Positions 14,919 through 24,714 of a stretch of 30,579 bases of DNA are shown here, in pieces (within the stretch, counting starts at the first letter, position 1; each line of letters begins with the position of its first letter). Source of the DNA: a bacterium (lineage in GTDB: Bacteria > Cyanobacteriota > Vampirovibrionia > Gastranaerophilales > Gastranaerophilaceae); assembly GCA_004558955.1 (NCBI GenBank), contig SFZC01000008.1:1-30579 (forward strand). Direction: 5' to 3'. The translations under genes were made by a program, and so were the position numbers. Below the pieces are notes generated by a model. That model saw nothing but the letters and a program-made list of their open reading frames with translations. It was not told where the DNA came from and did not search any database.

Positions 14919-15858
14919 ATATTCGTAAATATTTTATGAAAAAGAATAAAGTTCTTTTGTCTTTGCGAAATCCGATGAATGCAAGTATAAACAAGGCTAC
15001 AGGACAAATTACCGCCCAAATTCTATTGTTACTGAAGTATGTGAAAGCTCCTTCATAAATTGAGGTGAAGAAAAATCCCAAGCTGTCTTTAACGTACAAA
15101 TAAAATGAAAGATATTTATCAACTTGTTTATCCGCTCCCAGAAGTTGGTAACCAAGAATTGCAACGCAAAATATTGCGATAGATAAAATTGTATAAAATT
15201 CTTTAGTTTTCCAAAATTCTTTTTTAGATTTTAAATAATCTATCAGGAAAATTACTCCAAATGCGAATGCTCCGCATAGTGCCATTGAACTTGTATTGGC
15301 ACATAACGTAATTAATATCGCATATAAAATCGGTTTTTGAAGTCTGTCTTTATATAAGGCTGCAAGTGCGAACAAAAACATTACCTCCATTGCATAAGGT
15401 CTTGCAAGGACTGCGTATTGGTACGCTATTGGCATTGAGAAGGCTATCAAAACTTTCAATATTGGGTTAAAGGTGCTTTTCTTCAACAAGATATAAACTG
15501 CACCCCACGCAAAAATTACGTTTGTGAATAACATCGGTAAAGGGTAAGTCAAATTGAGTTTTGCACTTGGCATAAGTGCTAAAAACCACATAAACATGTG
15601 ACCTTCGTATTTCATATATTTTAGAAGTTCACCAAAATTCAAATCCTGTGCGATTAACCACGCTTGAGCCTCATCAAACCATGGTTCGTGGTGTAGAACT
15701 CCGATTGTCGTTAGTGTGATAAAAAGTATCATCACAATTATTACAAAAATATTTGATTTATTACTCCACAAAAAATTAAAAATACATTGAAGGTTTTTAG
15801 GCATTGCAAGACACGCTTTTATTCCGTTCTCGCATTGAGACCACTTATTTAATAACAT
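14917..15858 (-). CDS. GT-C (GT39-like) membrane glycosyltransferase, probably 3'-truncated
   Basis: 313 residues, about nine hydrophobic segments. After a first helix (36-55) comes the loop HHEPWFDEAQAW, the acidic loop-1 motif of GT-C enzymes that use polyprenyl-phosphate sugars, then LKYEGHMFMWFLA-type features and AFSMPIAYQYAVLARPYAMEV. Family members usually run to 450 residues or more with a periplasmic C-terminal part. This one stops just after IGFRKDKRTLFFFIKYLRI, exactly at the edge of the TATGG element. It may be non-functional or altered. GGGAGAG precedes the ATG. It is divergent from the helicase gene. Confidence 0.8.
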   Translation of the reverse strand: MLLNKWSQCENGIKACLAMPKNLQCIFNFLWSNKSNIFVIIVMILFITLTTIGVLHHEPWFDEAQAWLIAQDLNFGELLKYMKYEGHMFMWFLALMPSAKLNLTYPLPMLFTNVIFAWGAVYILLKKSTFNPILKVLIAFSMPIAYQYAVLARPYAMEVMFLFALAALYKDRLQKPILYAILITLCANTSSMALCGAFAFGVIFLIDYLKSKKEFWKTKEFYTILSIAIFCVAILGYQLLGADKQVDKYLSFYLYVKDSLGFFFTSIYEGAFTYFSNNRIWAVICPVALFILAFIGFRKDKRTLFFFIKYLRI

Positions 15859-16009
15859 ATGTTTAACTCTCTCCCAAGTCTATCTTTTCAAAAATGATAA
15901 AAAATATCACCTTTAATATTGATTTTAGCATAAATATAAATATTTTAATAATTGTTAATAATTTTCACTCGTTTGTATGATACAATAATAAAAATTCAAG
16001 AAGGGGAAG

Positions 16010-19000
16010 ATGAAAATGGCAGTTATTACACCAAACGCAAAGCAACAAGAAGCAATAGATAATTTAACCGGACAAATTATGTTACTTGCAGGTCCGGGGA
16101 CGGGGAAAACTTTTACAATTATTCAAAGAATTGAAAAAATGTTATCACAAGGGATAAAGCCGAGTTCGATTTTGTGTTTGACCTTTTCCGATGCTGCCGC
16201 AACCGAGATGAAGCAACGTTTGACCAAGAAAATGGGAATTCTTGCCTCTTCTGTTGATATTTATACATATCACTCTTTTTGTAACGACATAATTAAACTT
16301 TATCCGCAACAGTTTTCGCTCGGTGTCGGGGTTCGTTTGATTACGGAAACAGAAAAGATTAATATAATGAAAGAATGCATTGATGAGGCGGATTTGCAGT
16401 TCTTTGTGCCGAATAAAGCCGACAGATACCATTTTACAAAGAATTTTATTTCTTATGTCGAAAAACTAAAAAGTCAAAGAATCTCAAAAGAAGAATATCT
16501 TGCTAAAATTAATACAAATTCCTCACTTATGCCACGCTTGAGAGAGTTGGAATTTGAATTGGAAGAACGTCTTGCGAGAGGGGAAACCCGTAACAAAACA
16601 AAACTTGCCGAGATTGAAAAAATTAAAACAAATATCGAAAAAGCAAAAGAACTTTGGACTTTGTATGAATTGTACTCGGGTAAAATGCACGCACTCTGCC
16701 TGATTGACTTTTCAGATATGATAAATTTTGTTCTTACAGCTTTTGAAGAAGATATAACTTTTTTGCGAGAAGTTTCAAACAAATATAAATACTTTTTGGT
16801 AGATGAATATCAAGATACAAATGATTTACAAAATGAAATTATTTTCCAATTACTGGACGGAAATGACGAGAAAAATATTTTGGTTGTAGGTGATGATGAC
16901 CAAATTATTTACGGATTTCAGGGGGCAAATATTGATAATATTGAAAACTTTTTGCTTCGCTATCCCGATACCAAAGTTATCTGTTTGAACGAAAACAACC
17001 GTTCAACTCAGTCTGTGCTTGATTTTAGTTATGAAGTTATTAAGCAGGATAAATCGAGATTGGAAGATAACGAAAAATTCAAGGCTAAAAATATTTCTAA
17101 AAAATTGGTGGCAAAAAATAAAAATATTATTGTAAAGGATAAGAAAATAAGACGTCTTCAATTTGGCGATACAATGCAGGAATTTAATTATATTGTTGAT
17201 GATATCGTAAATCTTGTCAAATCCGAAAAATGTCCCGAAGAGTTATCTCAAATTGCGATTATTGCGAAAAAACGTCAGGAATTGCAAATTTTTGGCGAAC
17301 TTTTGAAGGCTAAAAATATTCCGTTCCAAATTGACGAAGGTAAGAGTATTTTCACGATAAAATCGTCTATTGTGGTTTATTTTTACTTGAAGGCTTTGAA
17401 CAATTATTTAATGTCGAGTGATAAGCTTTTTGGACTGTTATTATCCGAACCTTTCAAAATTGATTTAGAGGATTATAATAAAATTTTACAGGAAAAAAGA
17501 TTACTTAAAAAAGAAGTTCCGAACGATTTTATCTCTATTATGCAACGATTAAAAGACTGGAAAAATCCGGAAAAAATAAATGATTTCTTGAAAACTTTTT
17601 TCTATCTTCAAAAATATTCGTCAACGAACGATTTGCGAAATATCATAGTTGAAGTCTTGAACAGAACGGGAATTTTGGAGTTCTATTTTGAAACGGAACT
17701 CAACAGAAGTGAGAATTTGTTGGGGATTAAAAAGTTGTTGTCTGAAGTTACTGATTTTTCTAATATCAATCAGGCAACGGGTTTGAAGGATTTTGTTAAA
17801 TATTTGGACGACTGTTTGGAAAATGAAATCGACATTTGTTTAGACAAAGATTCGCTTGTGCAAAATGCCGTTCAATTAACGACTTATCACGGCTCAAAAG
17901 GACGAGAGTTTGAGTATGTTTATTTGCCGAATTTGATTGCAAAAAATTGGGAAGATTTTCGAATGGCGGGTGAATACAAACTTATCACCGAGCCTGTTTA
18001 TGACAAAGAGGAAGCTCAAGAACGAAAAGACCGAGAACTTATAAAACTTTTATTTGTTGGGATTACAAGGGCAAAACACGGGTTGTGTTTGTCTTTTGCC
18101 GATATGTGCGACAAAAGAACTCAACAAATTACAAAATATCTTGCTGATTTTGCAAATTATGATTTTGACAGTCAACAATTTGAGTATAAAGAGGAAGATT
18201 TTACAAAAGAATTTGTCAGAAGTATCTCAAGAGAGGTTTACGATAATCAAAAAGCCTTTAAATCAGAAATCGAAGAACGTGTTAAAAATGTCGTGCTTTC
18301 CCCTAGTCGATTGAACGATTATCAGGCATGTCCGAGAAAATTTTTCTATGTGAAAATTTTAGGGATTAACGTTGAAGAAGATGACCGAGATTATGCAAAT
18401 TTCGGGTCAATAATTCACAAATTGTTGGAAAATTCCGTAAAAATTGCAAAGCAAACAGGTGCATATCCTGAACTTGAAAAAATTAAACAAGAATTTCAAG
18501 AAGGTTTGGACAATTCAAGATTTTCTTCTGAAGTGATGAAAGAAAAGTTTGAAAAATCAGGCACAAAAATTCTTGACGGTTATTATCCTTATTTTTCATC
18601 ACTTCCGGTAAACAGTGTTGCTGAGGTTGAGTATAAGTTTGACGGTGTTCAGGTGGGGGATTATTCCGTTATGGGTAAAATTGACAGAATTGAGAAGCTT
18701 TCAGGCGGAACTTTCGGACTTTATGACTACAAAACCGGCACTCCGGTGAGTGAGGCGAAAGTAGCACCAAATCAGCCGAAAGAAAATTATTTCAATCAGT
18801 TGTGTTTTTATAAGTATGCGTTTGAAAAGGCAACTGGAAAAAAGGTTTCTCAAGTCGGTTTGATATATGTTGAAAACCATGCCAAAAATGTTTACAAAAA
18901 TCTGCAGGAAGAGGATATGGAATATATCGAAAACCTTATTAAATCAACTTATGAGAAAATCAATAATTTTGAATTTGACCCGATAAAAGAGGATAAAAAC

Positions 19001-19054
19001 GGTGAGTGTAAAAATTGTGCTTATAAACACTTGTGCCGATTGGATTTGATATAA
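16010..19054 (+). CDS. UvrD/Rep-type helicase with AddB-like Fe-S PD-(D/E)XK nuclease domain
   Basis: 1014 residues. The superfamily 1A helicase motifs are in order: AGPGTGKT (27-34), CLTFSDAAATEMKQRL, VDEYQDTND, VVGDDDQIIYGFQGA, ENNRSTQSV, TTYHGSKGREFEYVYLP and LLFVGITRAK. From about 765 a nuclease domain follows: C774 (YQACPRKFFY), FGSIIHKLLE, D892 in GKIDRIE, and D906/K908 in LYDYKTG. The last cysteines C1000, C1003 and C1009 (CKNCAYKHLC), with C774, give the C...CxxCx5C iron-sulfur clasp of AddB/Cas4-type nucleases. The family processes double-strand breaks or repairs DNA. Here both activities sit on one chain, with no AddA/AddB partner visible nearby. AAGGGG favours the second ATG (16016). 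Confidence 0.93.
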   Translation: MKMAVITPNAKQQEAIDNLTGQIMLLAGPGTGKTFTIIQRIEKMLSQGIKPSSILCLTFSDAAATEMKQRLTKKMGILASSVDIYTYHSFCNDIIKLYPQQFSLGVGVRLITETEKINIMKECIDEADLQFFVPNKADRYHFTKNFISYVEKLKSQRISKEEYLAKINTNSSLMPRLRELEFELEERLARGETRNKTKLAEIEKIKTNIEKAKELWTLYELYSGKMHALCLIDFSDMINFVLTAFEEDITFLREVSNKYKYFLVDEYQDTNDLQNEIIFQLLDGNDEKNILVVGDDDQIIYGFQGANIDNIENFLLRYPDTKVICLNENNRSTQSVLDFSYEVIKQDKSRLEDNEKFKAKNISKKLVAKNKNIIVKDKKIRRLQFGDTMQEFNYIVDDIVNLVKSEKCPEELSQIAIIAKKRQELQIFGELLKAKNIPFQIDEGKSIFTIKSSIVVYFYLKALNNYLMSSDKLFGLLLSEPFKIDLEDYNKILQEKRLLKKEVPNDFISIMQRLKDWKNPEKINDFLKTFFYLQKYSSTNDLRNIIVEVLNRTGILEFYFETELNRSENLLGIKKLLSEVTDFSNINQATGLKDFVKYLDDCLENEIDICLDKDSLVQNAVQLTTYHGSKGREFEYVYLPNLIAKNWEDFRMAGEYKLITEPVYDKEEAQERKDRELIKLLFVGITRAKHGLCLSFADMCDKRTQQITKYLADFANYDFDSQQFEYKEEDFTKEFVRSISREVYDNQKAFKSEIEERVKNVVLSPSRLNDYQACPRKFFYVKILGINVEEDDRDYANFGSIIHKLLENSVKIAKQTGAYPELEKIKQEFQEGLDNSRFSSEVMKEKFEKSGTKILDGYYPYFSSLPVNSVAEVEYKFDGVQVGDYSVMGKIDRIEKLSGGTFGLYDYKTGTPVSEAKVAPNQPKENYFNQLCFYKYAFEKATGKKVSQVGLIYVENHAKNVYKNLQEEDMEYIENLIKSTYEKINNFEFDPIKEDKNGECKNCAYKHLCRLDLI

Positions 19055-19202
19055 TGTTCCAAAATCCTTATTTTCTTGGCAAATTTTCTTTAGTGAGAAT
19101 CTTTTAAAGTAAACAAAGTCAAAAATATATTACCCAATTCGACAATAGATTTTTTAATCTTTACGGTTACAATGACAATGGAATGGTACCAAGGATTGAC
19201 TT

Positions 19203-20693
19203 ATGATAGCAAATAATACTGATAAAAACAGAAGATTTGAAATAGAAGCGGAAGGCTTTGAATTATTCTTCAATTCATCTTCTGATATTACTTTGATTTT
19301 GGACAGAAATAAAAATGTTTTTGTATGTAATACTGCATTTTTGCAAATTTTCCATGTGGCAAAGGACGATATTGTCGGTAAACCTTTCAGTGCGTTGCAT
19401 TATACAAAATTTATCAAGGACAATTTGAAACACGATTTCTCTTTATTTTATGAAAATCTTATGAGAAATTCTGATATTGTTTTTGAAACCGGGCAGTTTT
19501 GCAAATATTCCGAGCGTATAACTTTTTCGGATTGCAGTCGCCGTTATTTCAGCGTTGCAATTTCACCAATAATGGCTGAAGACAGTGTTTATCAGGTTTT
19601 GGTTACGATAAGAGATATTTCTTCCGAATTAGAAATTTCACCAAAAGAGGAATGCAAAAAACGTTTACTTTTGTGCCTGCTTGATGAATTGCCGATTTGT
19701 GCCTTTCTAAAACGCAGGGTGGATAATGTCGTTATCGGAAACGGATTTTTGAAAAGATTACTGTCAATTTCAGATGATACTGATTCTGAATTGACCGTTA
19801 ATGAAATTTTTGCAAAGGATTATTTGAAACAGGAACGCCAAGAAGACCAAGAAATTTATAAAAATAAACGCAAATTGGTGGTTGAACGTTTAGTTAAATT
19901 TTCGACTTTACAGGTTTGGTGCAAGGTTTATAAAATTCCGTTGTTTGACAGTAACGCCGAGGTTTGCTCTATTGTTGTAATGTATGAAAATATTACAACG
20001 GGCAAAGAGTGCGAATCGGAACGTGAATTTTTCATAAAAACACTTTTGCATGACTTGAAAGTTCCTACCATTGCTCAGTTGAGAGGGGTTCAACTTTTAC
20101 AAAATGAAACTTTAGGTAAAGTTAATACTCAACAAAAAGAGGTTTTGGATGAAATTGTTGAATCTTGTTCTTATGTACTTGATATGATTTCTACAATCAT
20201 TTGTGCATATCGTTTTGATAACGGTAAAAACACTCTTGGTTACAGAAAATTTTATGTGGCGGAGATGTTGAATGATTGTACAAAAATCATGAAAAATGAT
20301 TACAAATATCCCGTTGAATTGTCTTGTAGTGTAAAGCCTGCCTCACTAATGATGATTGCGGATTCCAATGTTTTGAAAATGGTTATCGTTAATCTTATCA
20401 TTAAATTTATGACAAAATATAATCCGCAGAAAAACGTTACGATAAAAGTCGAAGGCTTTGAAAAGTTTGTACGATTTGTAATTTCAACAAAAGAAAATCA
20501 TGCACGGGGGCGTTCCGCAAAATGGATTCCGTTCAAGTCTTTGTTGAGTAATTTGAAATTCATAACGGTAGGTTACGGTATTGAATTGTACTTGTGCCAC
20601 AAGATTATTTCTTTGCACAAGGGGAATGCTTATGTTGAAATGAACGACATAAATATTGAACAATTCCGCTTTGAAATCCCGAGAATTTTCTAA
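19203..20693 (+). CDS. Tandem-PAS sensor with a degenerate histidine-kinase domain
   Basis: 496 residues, no membrane segment. PAS 1 spans about 16-140 (ending VTIRDIS) and PAS 2 about 155-265 (ending VVMYENIT). A dimerisation/phosphoacceptor helix follows with H283 in LLHDLKVP. The ATPase region is decayed. The N-box reads VIVNLIIKF, with K401 where the catalytic asparagine is expected. No DxGxG box is present (VISTKENHARGRSAKW stands there). Only the distal VGYGIELYLCHKIISLHKG remains. It therefore probably cannot autophosphorylate, and may be a phosphatase, scaffold or receiver of signals from another kinase. AAGGA precedes the ATG. No response regulator is next to it. Confidence 0.82.
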   Translation: MIANNTDKNRRFEIEAEGFELFFNSSSDITLILDRNKNVFVCNTAFLQIFHVAKDDIVGKPFSALHYTKFIKDNLKHDFSLFYENLMRNSDIVFETGQFCKYSERITFSDCSRRYFSVAISPIMAEDSVYQVLVTIRDISSELEISPKEECKKRLLLCLLDELPICAFLKRRVDNVVIGNGFLKRLLSISDDTDSELTVNEIFAKDYLKQERQEDQEIYKNKRKLVVERLVKFSTLQVWCKVYKIPLFDSNAEVCSIVVMYENITTGKECESEREFFIKTLLHDLKVPTIAQLRGVQLLQNETLGKVNTQQKEVLDEIVESCSYVLDMISTIICAYRFDNGKNTLGYRKFYVAEMLNDCTKIMKNDYKYPVELSCSVKPASLMMIADSNVLKMVIVNLIIKFMTKYNPQKNVTIKVEGFEKFVRFVISTKENHARGRSAKWIPFKSLLSNLKFITVGYGIELYLCHKIISLHKGNAYVEMNDINIEQFRFEIPRIF

Positions 20694-20789
20694 TTATTAT
20701 ATATAAATGTAAAGTTGAAAATGCTCCAAATAGGTAAAGCTCTTCGTTTTTCGTCTATAATTTTAATAGTCTTAGATTAAGGAGAGTTC

Positions 20790-23700
20790 ATGAAAAATTT
20801 TTTTAAGATAACGGGTATTTTTACATTATCGGTTTTATTTGTTTTATATTTTGCGTTTTTGTTTGTCTTGCCAAAGCAAATTGACTTGAACAAGTACAAA
20901 CCCGATTTGCAAAAATTGGTCAAAGAAAATACTGATTTGACCGTTGATTTTGACAATGTGAAAGTCATTACAAGTCCGCTGCTCGAAGCAGGTGTGAAGG
21001 TTAAAAATATCAAGGTTAAATTGCCTGATGAGTCTGTTTTGTTCAGTGCTGATTCTTTCAAGGGAAAAGTTTTTTTGCCCGAATTGTTGTGGCTGACGGT
21101 AAGGGTTTCTTGTGCTGAGGTCGAAAAACCTAATTTGAATGTCGAAATTATAAACAGTAATAAATATAAAGTGGCGAAGGTTTATGAGGATTTGGTGAAT
21201 AAAAAACGTGAGCAAAGACGTCTAAATCCGCCTGAAGCATTGTCTGAACAGGAAAATCAAATTCCGTTTGATATCTCTTCAATAAAATTAATTATTCCGG
21301 CGTTAACCTTGAATAATTATAATGTTACGGTAGATGATGTGAAGGCTTCTCACAAATTGACCTTGAAGGGTGATGATATCAAACTAGGTTATTACAACGG
21401 TGAAAAAGCAGCATTAAAAACTAATTCCAAATTGTTGAGTGATGACCAAACAAATATCACTGCGGATTTGGATATTAAAACCTTCTTGCCGAAATTCAAA
21501 CTGCAACAGCAAGATGATGACGATGACACGGTGTTTGAACTTCCTTTTGTAAACCCTGTGACCGAGTTCAGAAATTATGACTTGAAGTCAAATATTTCAT
21601 CAAAAATTAAGATTAAAAAGAGTAAAAAATCAGGCAAAATCTGGGCAAAAGGTTTTGTTAATATCGATGATACAAATGTAAAGTTGTCAGGTTTACAACT
21701 TCCTGACTCTTATTTCAGATTGAACGCTAACGGGCATGTTGCAACTCTTGACACTAATTTGTATGTGACAGATAAAGAGAATTTGAAATTCTTAGGTAAT
21801 TTCGGCTTTGGACATTCTCCGTATGTTGACTGTACTTTGAAATCCACAAAAGTTCATTTTGCTAATTTGTTGAATATTGCAAGGGCATATTTAGACACAA
21901 TTCATATCAAAAATGATATTGATAATATGTCCGCAAGCGGCTATTTATATTCTAATTTCAGATTTAAAACCGATTTCGACAATATTGAATCTGACGGCAA
22001 ATTGATTATCCGAGACGGAAAAATCACTGATAACAACATTGGTTTGTTGTTTAACAATATGAATACAAATCTGTTGTTTGACGATAACAAATTAAAGGTT
22101 GAAAATACTCACTTGTTTGTAAATAATCGTTCGTTAGAGGTTTCAGGCGAAATTGACTCTAATTCAAATACAAAATTGAATGTTATGGCTGACAGAATCC
22201 CGTTGAAAGGTTTGTATTTGGCGTTTGCACCAAGAGAAATCAAACAGGCATATAAACTAAACTCGGGCGATTTGGGTTTTGATGCAAAATTGAGAGGCAC
22301 GATTAAAAATACAATGGCAATCGTGAAGGCTGATTTGGCAGGATTACAGGCTACAGATTCCGCTCAAAAATTTGTTATGACAAATAAAAATGCAAGATTC
22401 GGGTTGGCTAATTCAAACGGTGAAATTAAAGGTAAATTTAAGAATGAAGGGTTTAAAATCCTTTTGCCTGATACAAAATCAGAAATTTCAGATGATTTAA
22501 TTGTTGCAAATATTGATAATAAAAATATTAATGTTGAAAATTCAACTATAAAAGTTAATAAAAATTCAAATATTTCTTTTGTCGGTGATGTAAAAAATTA
22601 CTTGACAGATGCAGAAGCAAAATTCACGGCTGACGGTTTGTTGAGTGTAAAAGATATTGAAAAATTCTTGGGCGAAGCCGTTGTGCCTTATTTTGATTCA
22701 AAAGGGAATATCCCCGTTAAAGCAAGATTTCAGGCTCACGGACAAAAAATGAAGGTGGTATCTCAACTTCAAACCAATGTGAATGATTATATTACACCTG
22801 TTAAATTTTCCGAACTTGAAGGGAAACCTGTATTATTCCAGTTAATGGCTGAGAAAAACGGTAATATTGCAAAGGTTTACCGTTCAGGGGTGTTCTTGCG
22901 TAAAAAAGGTGCCGATTTTAGAGATAAATTACACCAAAATATGATTGGAGCAAAAGAAATTGTAGGATTAAGAGCGGTTTTGATTAACCTTGATACTAAT
23001 CCTTTTATCAGTTTGTTTAAATTGAATTTGCCAAGAAATTTGAACGGTTCAATTTGTTTGTTCCCTAAATCAAAATTTGTTTTGGGCGGAAATGTTTATG
23101 CTTACGGCAATTTGAATAACCCGAAAATTAACGGAAACTTTGATATCAGAGATTTGAGTATTCCTGAAATCTATACGACGGTAAGAAATATTACAACTGA
23201 TATAAACGGACAAGGCTTGAAGGTGGCAATCAGTGATGTTAATGCTAATGAGTCTGATTTTACAGTAAAAGTTCAATCTTCATGGAAACAGATTTCTCAG
23301 ATGAAATTGGCTGATGTTAAAGTTAATTCAAAATCAATAGATGTTGATAAAATTTTGAAAGTTTCGGACTCTCTAATGGCATCTTTACCTAAAACAGATG
23401 CTACGAGCGGAGCAAACAGCATTCCTGCAAGTATTCCCGTTGAGATTCTGTACGGAAATATCAATCTTAAAAAGATTAAAACGGGAAATATTTTAGTAAA
23501 TAATACAACGGGCAAAATTTCATTATATAAAAATGTATTTTATGTAAATAAACTCAAAACTTCTCCGCTTGGCGGAAAGGTTACGGGTGACGTTGCGATG
23601 AATTTAATCACAACCGAACTTAACGCAAAATTGACGGGTAAAGAGTTTGATATAGATAAAATGCTTGTTGATGTGATGGATATGAAAGATACCTTGAGCG

Positions 23701-24554
23701 GTAAGATGAAATTTATCACTGATATTACGATGAAGGGGTATTCTGTTGAAGAACAAATGAAGACCTTAAAAGGTTTCTTTGATTTTGAAGTTCAAAACGG
23801 ACAACTCGGACCTTTTGGCAAGTTTGAAAACTTCCTTATGGCTGAAAATATCAGAAATAATGCCTTCTTCTCATCTGCTATCGGTTCTGTTATCAAAAAG
23901 GTAGTTACTTTTGATACTTCAAGGTTTAACAAGTTGTACGGACACTTGACTTTTGCGGACGGCTTTGCCGATATTTCTCCGATAAAAAGTCAGGGTAACG
24001 TAATGTCTATGTATATTGCGGGTAAAGTCGGCTTGCTTGATAACAGTGCGGATTTGACGGTTCGTGGAAAACTTGCTTCGGCATTTTCCGACAGTCTTGG
24101 ACCTTTGGCAAATATTAACCCGATAAACTTGGTTAAAAATACTCCGGGCTTGAACATTGTTCTTGCAAAAACTTTCTCAATCTTCTGTCAGGCGGTGTCT
24201 GAAGAGGAATTGGCGGCGATTCCTGAACTTGCGGCAAATAAATCTGATGAGTACGCAACAAAATTCCAAATTGTGTTGCGTGGTGATACAAGAAAACCGT
24301 TGAAAATGATTAAATCTTTCAAATGGTTGGCTTTGAATTCCGAAATTGAAGCGGCTCAGAATTTTGTAAATACAATTCCTATGCCTGAAGCGGGTGAAGA
24401 AAATCTTTCGGTTGAAGAACTTATACAAAAAAGAGCGGAAGCAGCCGCAACAGCGAAAAAACAGGCTCAAATTCAAATTGAACAAGAAAAACAAAATAGT
24501 ACCTTTAAAGCAAAATTCAAAAATTTTTTCAAAAGGTCAAAAAAGGATAAATAG
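20790..24554 (+). CDS. AsmA-like envelope protein
   Basis: 1254 residues. An N-terminal membrane anchor (about 7-28) is followed by a very long stretch of beta-strand repeats with alternating hydrophobic residues. The C-terminal AsmA-type region (about 880-1160) includes LNAKLTGKEFDIDKML, LKGFFDFEVQNGQLGPFG and SADLTVRGKL. The last 60 residues are a charged coiled coil ending in FKNFFKRSKKDK. AsmA/TamB-type proteins bridge the periplasm and move phospholipid toward the outer membrane or help its assembly. Their presence implies a two-membrane cell. AAGGAGA precedes the ATG and a strong terminator ends the unit. Confidence 0.85.
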   Translation: MKNFFKITGIFTLSVLFVLYFAFLFVLPKQIDLNKYKPDLQKLVKENTDLTVDFDNVKVITSPLLEAGVKVKNIKVKLPDESVLFSADSFKGKVFLPELLWLTVRVSCAEVEKPNLNVEIINSNKYKVAKVYEDLVNKKREQRRLNPPEALSEQENQIPFDISSIKLIIPALTLNNYNVTVDDVKASHKLTLKGDDIKLGYYNGEKAALKTNSKLLSDDQTNITADLDIKTFLPKFKLQQQDDDDDTVFELPFVNPVTEFRNYDLKSNISSKIKIKKSKKSGKIWAKGFVNIDDTNVKLSGLQLPDSYFRLNANGHVATLDTNLYVTDKENLKFLGNFGFGHSPYVDCTLKSTKVHFANLLNIARAYLDTIHIKNDIDNMSASGYLYSNFRFKTDFDNIESDGKLIIRDGKITDNNIGLLFNNMNTNLLFDDNKLKVENTHLFVNNRSLEVSGEIDSNSNTKLNVMADRIPLKGLYLAFAPREIKQAYKLNSGDLGFDAKLRGTIKNTMAIVKADLAGLQATDSAQKFVMTNKNARFGLANSNGEIKGKFKNEGFKILLPDTKSEISDDLIVANIDNKNINVENSTIKVNKNSNISFVGDVKNYLTDAEAKFTADGLLSVKDIEKFLGEAVVPYFDSKGNIPVKARFQAHGQKMKVVSQLQTNVNDYITPVKFSELEGKPVLFQLMAEKNGNIAKVYRSGVFLRKKGADFRDKLHQNMIGAKEIVGLRAVLINLDTNPFISLFKLNLPRNLNGSICLFPKSKFVLGGNVYAYGNLNNPKINGNFDIRDLSIPEIYTTVRNITTDINGQGLKVAISDVNANESDFTVKVQSSWKQISQMKLADVKVNSKSIDVDKILKVSDSLMASLPKTDATSGANSIPASIPVEILYGNINLKKIKTGNILVNNTTGKISLYKNVFYVNKLKTSPLGGKVTGDVAMNLITTELNAKLTGKEFDIDKMLVDVMDMKDTLSGKMKFITDITMKGYSVEEQMKTLKGFFDFEVQNGQLGPFGKFENFLMAENIRNNAFFSSAIGSVIKKVVTFDTSRFNKLYGHLTFADGFADISPIKSQGNVMSMYIAGKVGLLDNSADLTVRGKLASAFSDSLGPLANINPINLVKNTPGLNIVLAKTFSIFCQAVSEEELAAIPELAANKSDEYATKFQIVLRGDTRKPLKMIKSFKWLALNSEIEAAQNFVNTIPMPEAGEENLSVEELIQKRAEAAATAKKQAQIQIEQEKQNSTFKAKFKNFFKRSKKDK

Positions 24555-24558
24555 CGAG

Positions 24559-24589
24559 AAATACCGACATTCATTGTCGGTATTTTTTT
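24559..24589 (+). terminator. Rho-independent terminator after the AsmA-like gene
   Basis: AAATACCGACA (24559-24569), loop TTCAT, TGTCGGTATTT (24575-24585), T run to 24589. It separates this gene from secA. Confidence 0.92.
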
Positions 24590-24714
24590 GATACCATGTA
24601 TTTACAAGATTTTGAGTGAGAAAATATTATTTTTTCCTTAATTTTATAAAAAATACTTATTTTTATGCTACACTTTAAGCAATAATATCACACTTGGAGA
24701 AGGGTAATAAATTA

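Noticed and set aside
14672..15058. Frames through the TATGG repeat on both strands (repeating MVWYG or HTIPY peptides)
   Set aside because: Translations of the tandem repeat. One overlaps fba and the terminator, the other is antisense to the glycosyltransferase, and neither has a start signal.
24694..24714. TTG start extending SecA by seven residues
   Set aside because: It overlaps the GGAGAAGGG ribosome binding site. The ATG at 24715 gives the normal SecA N-terminus.
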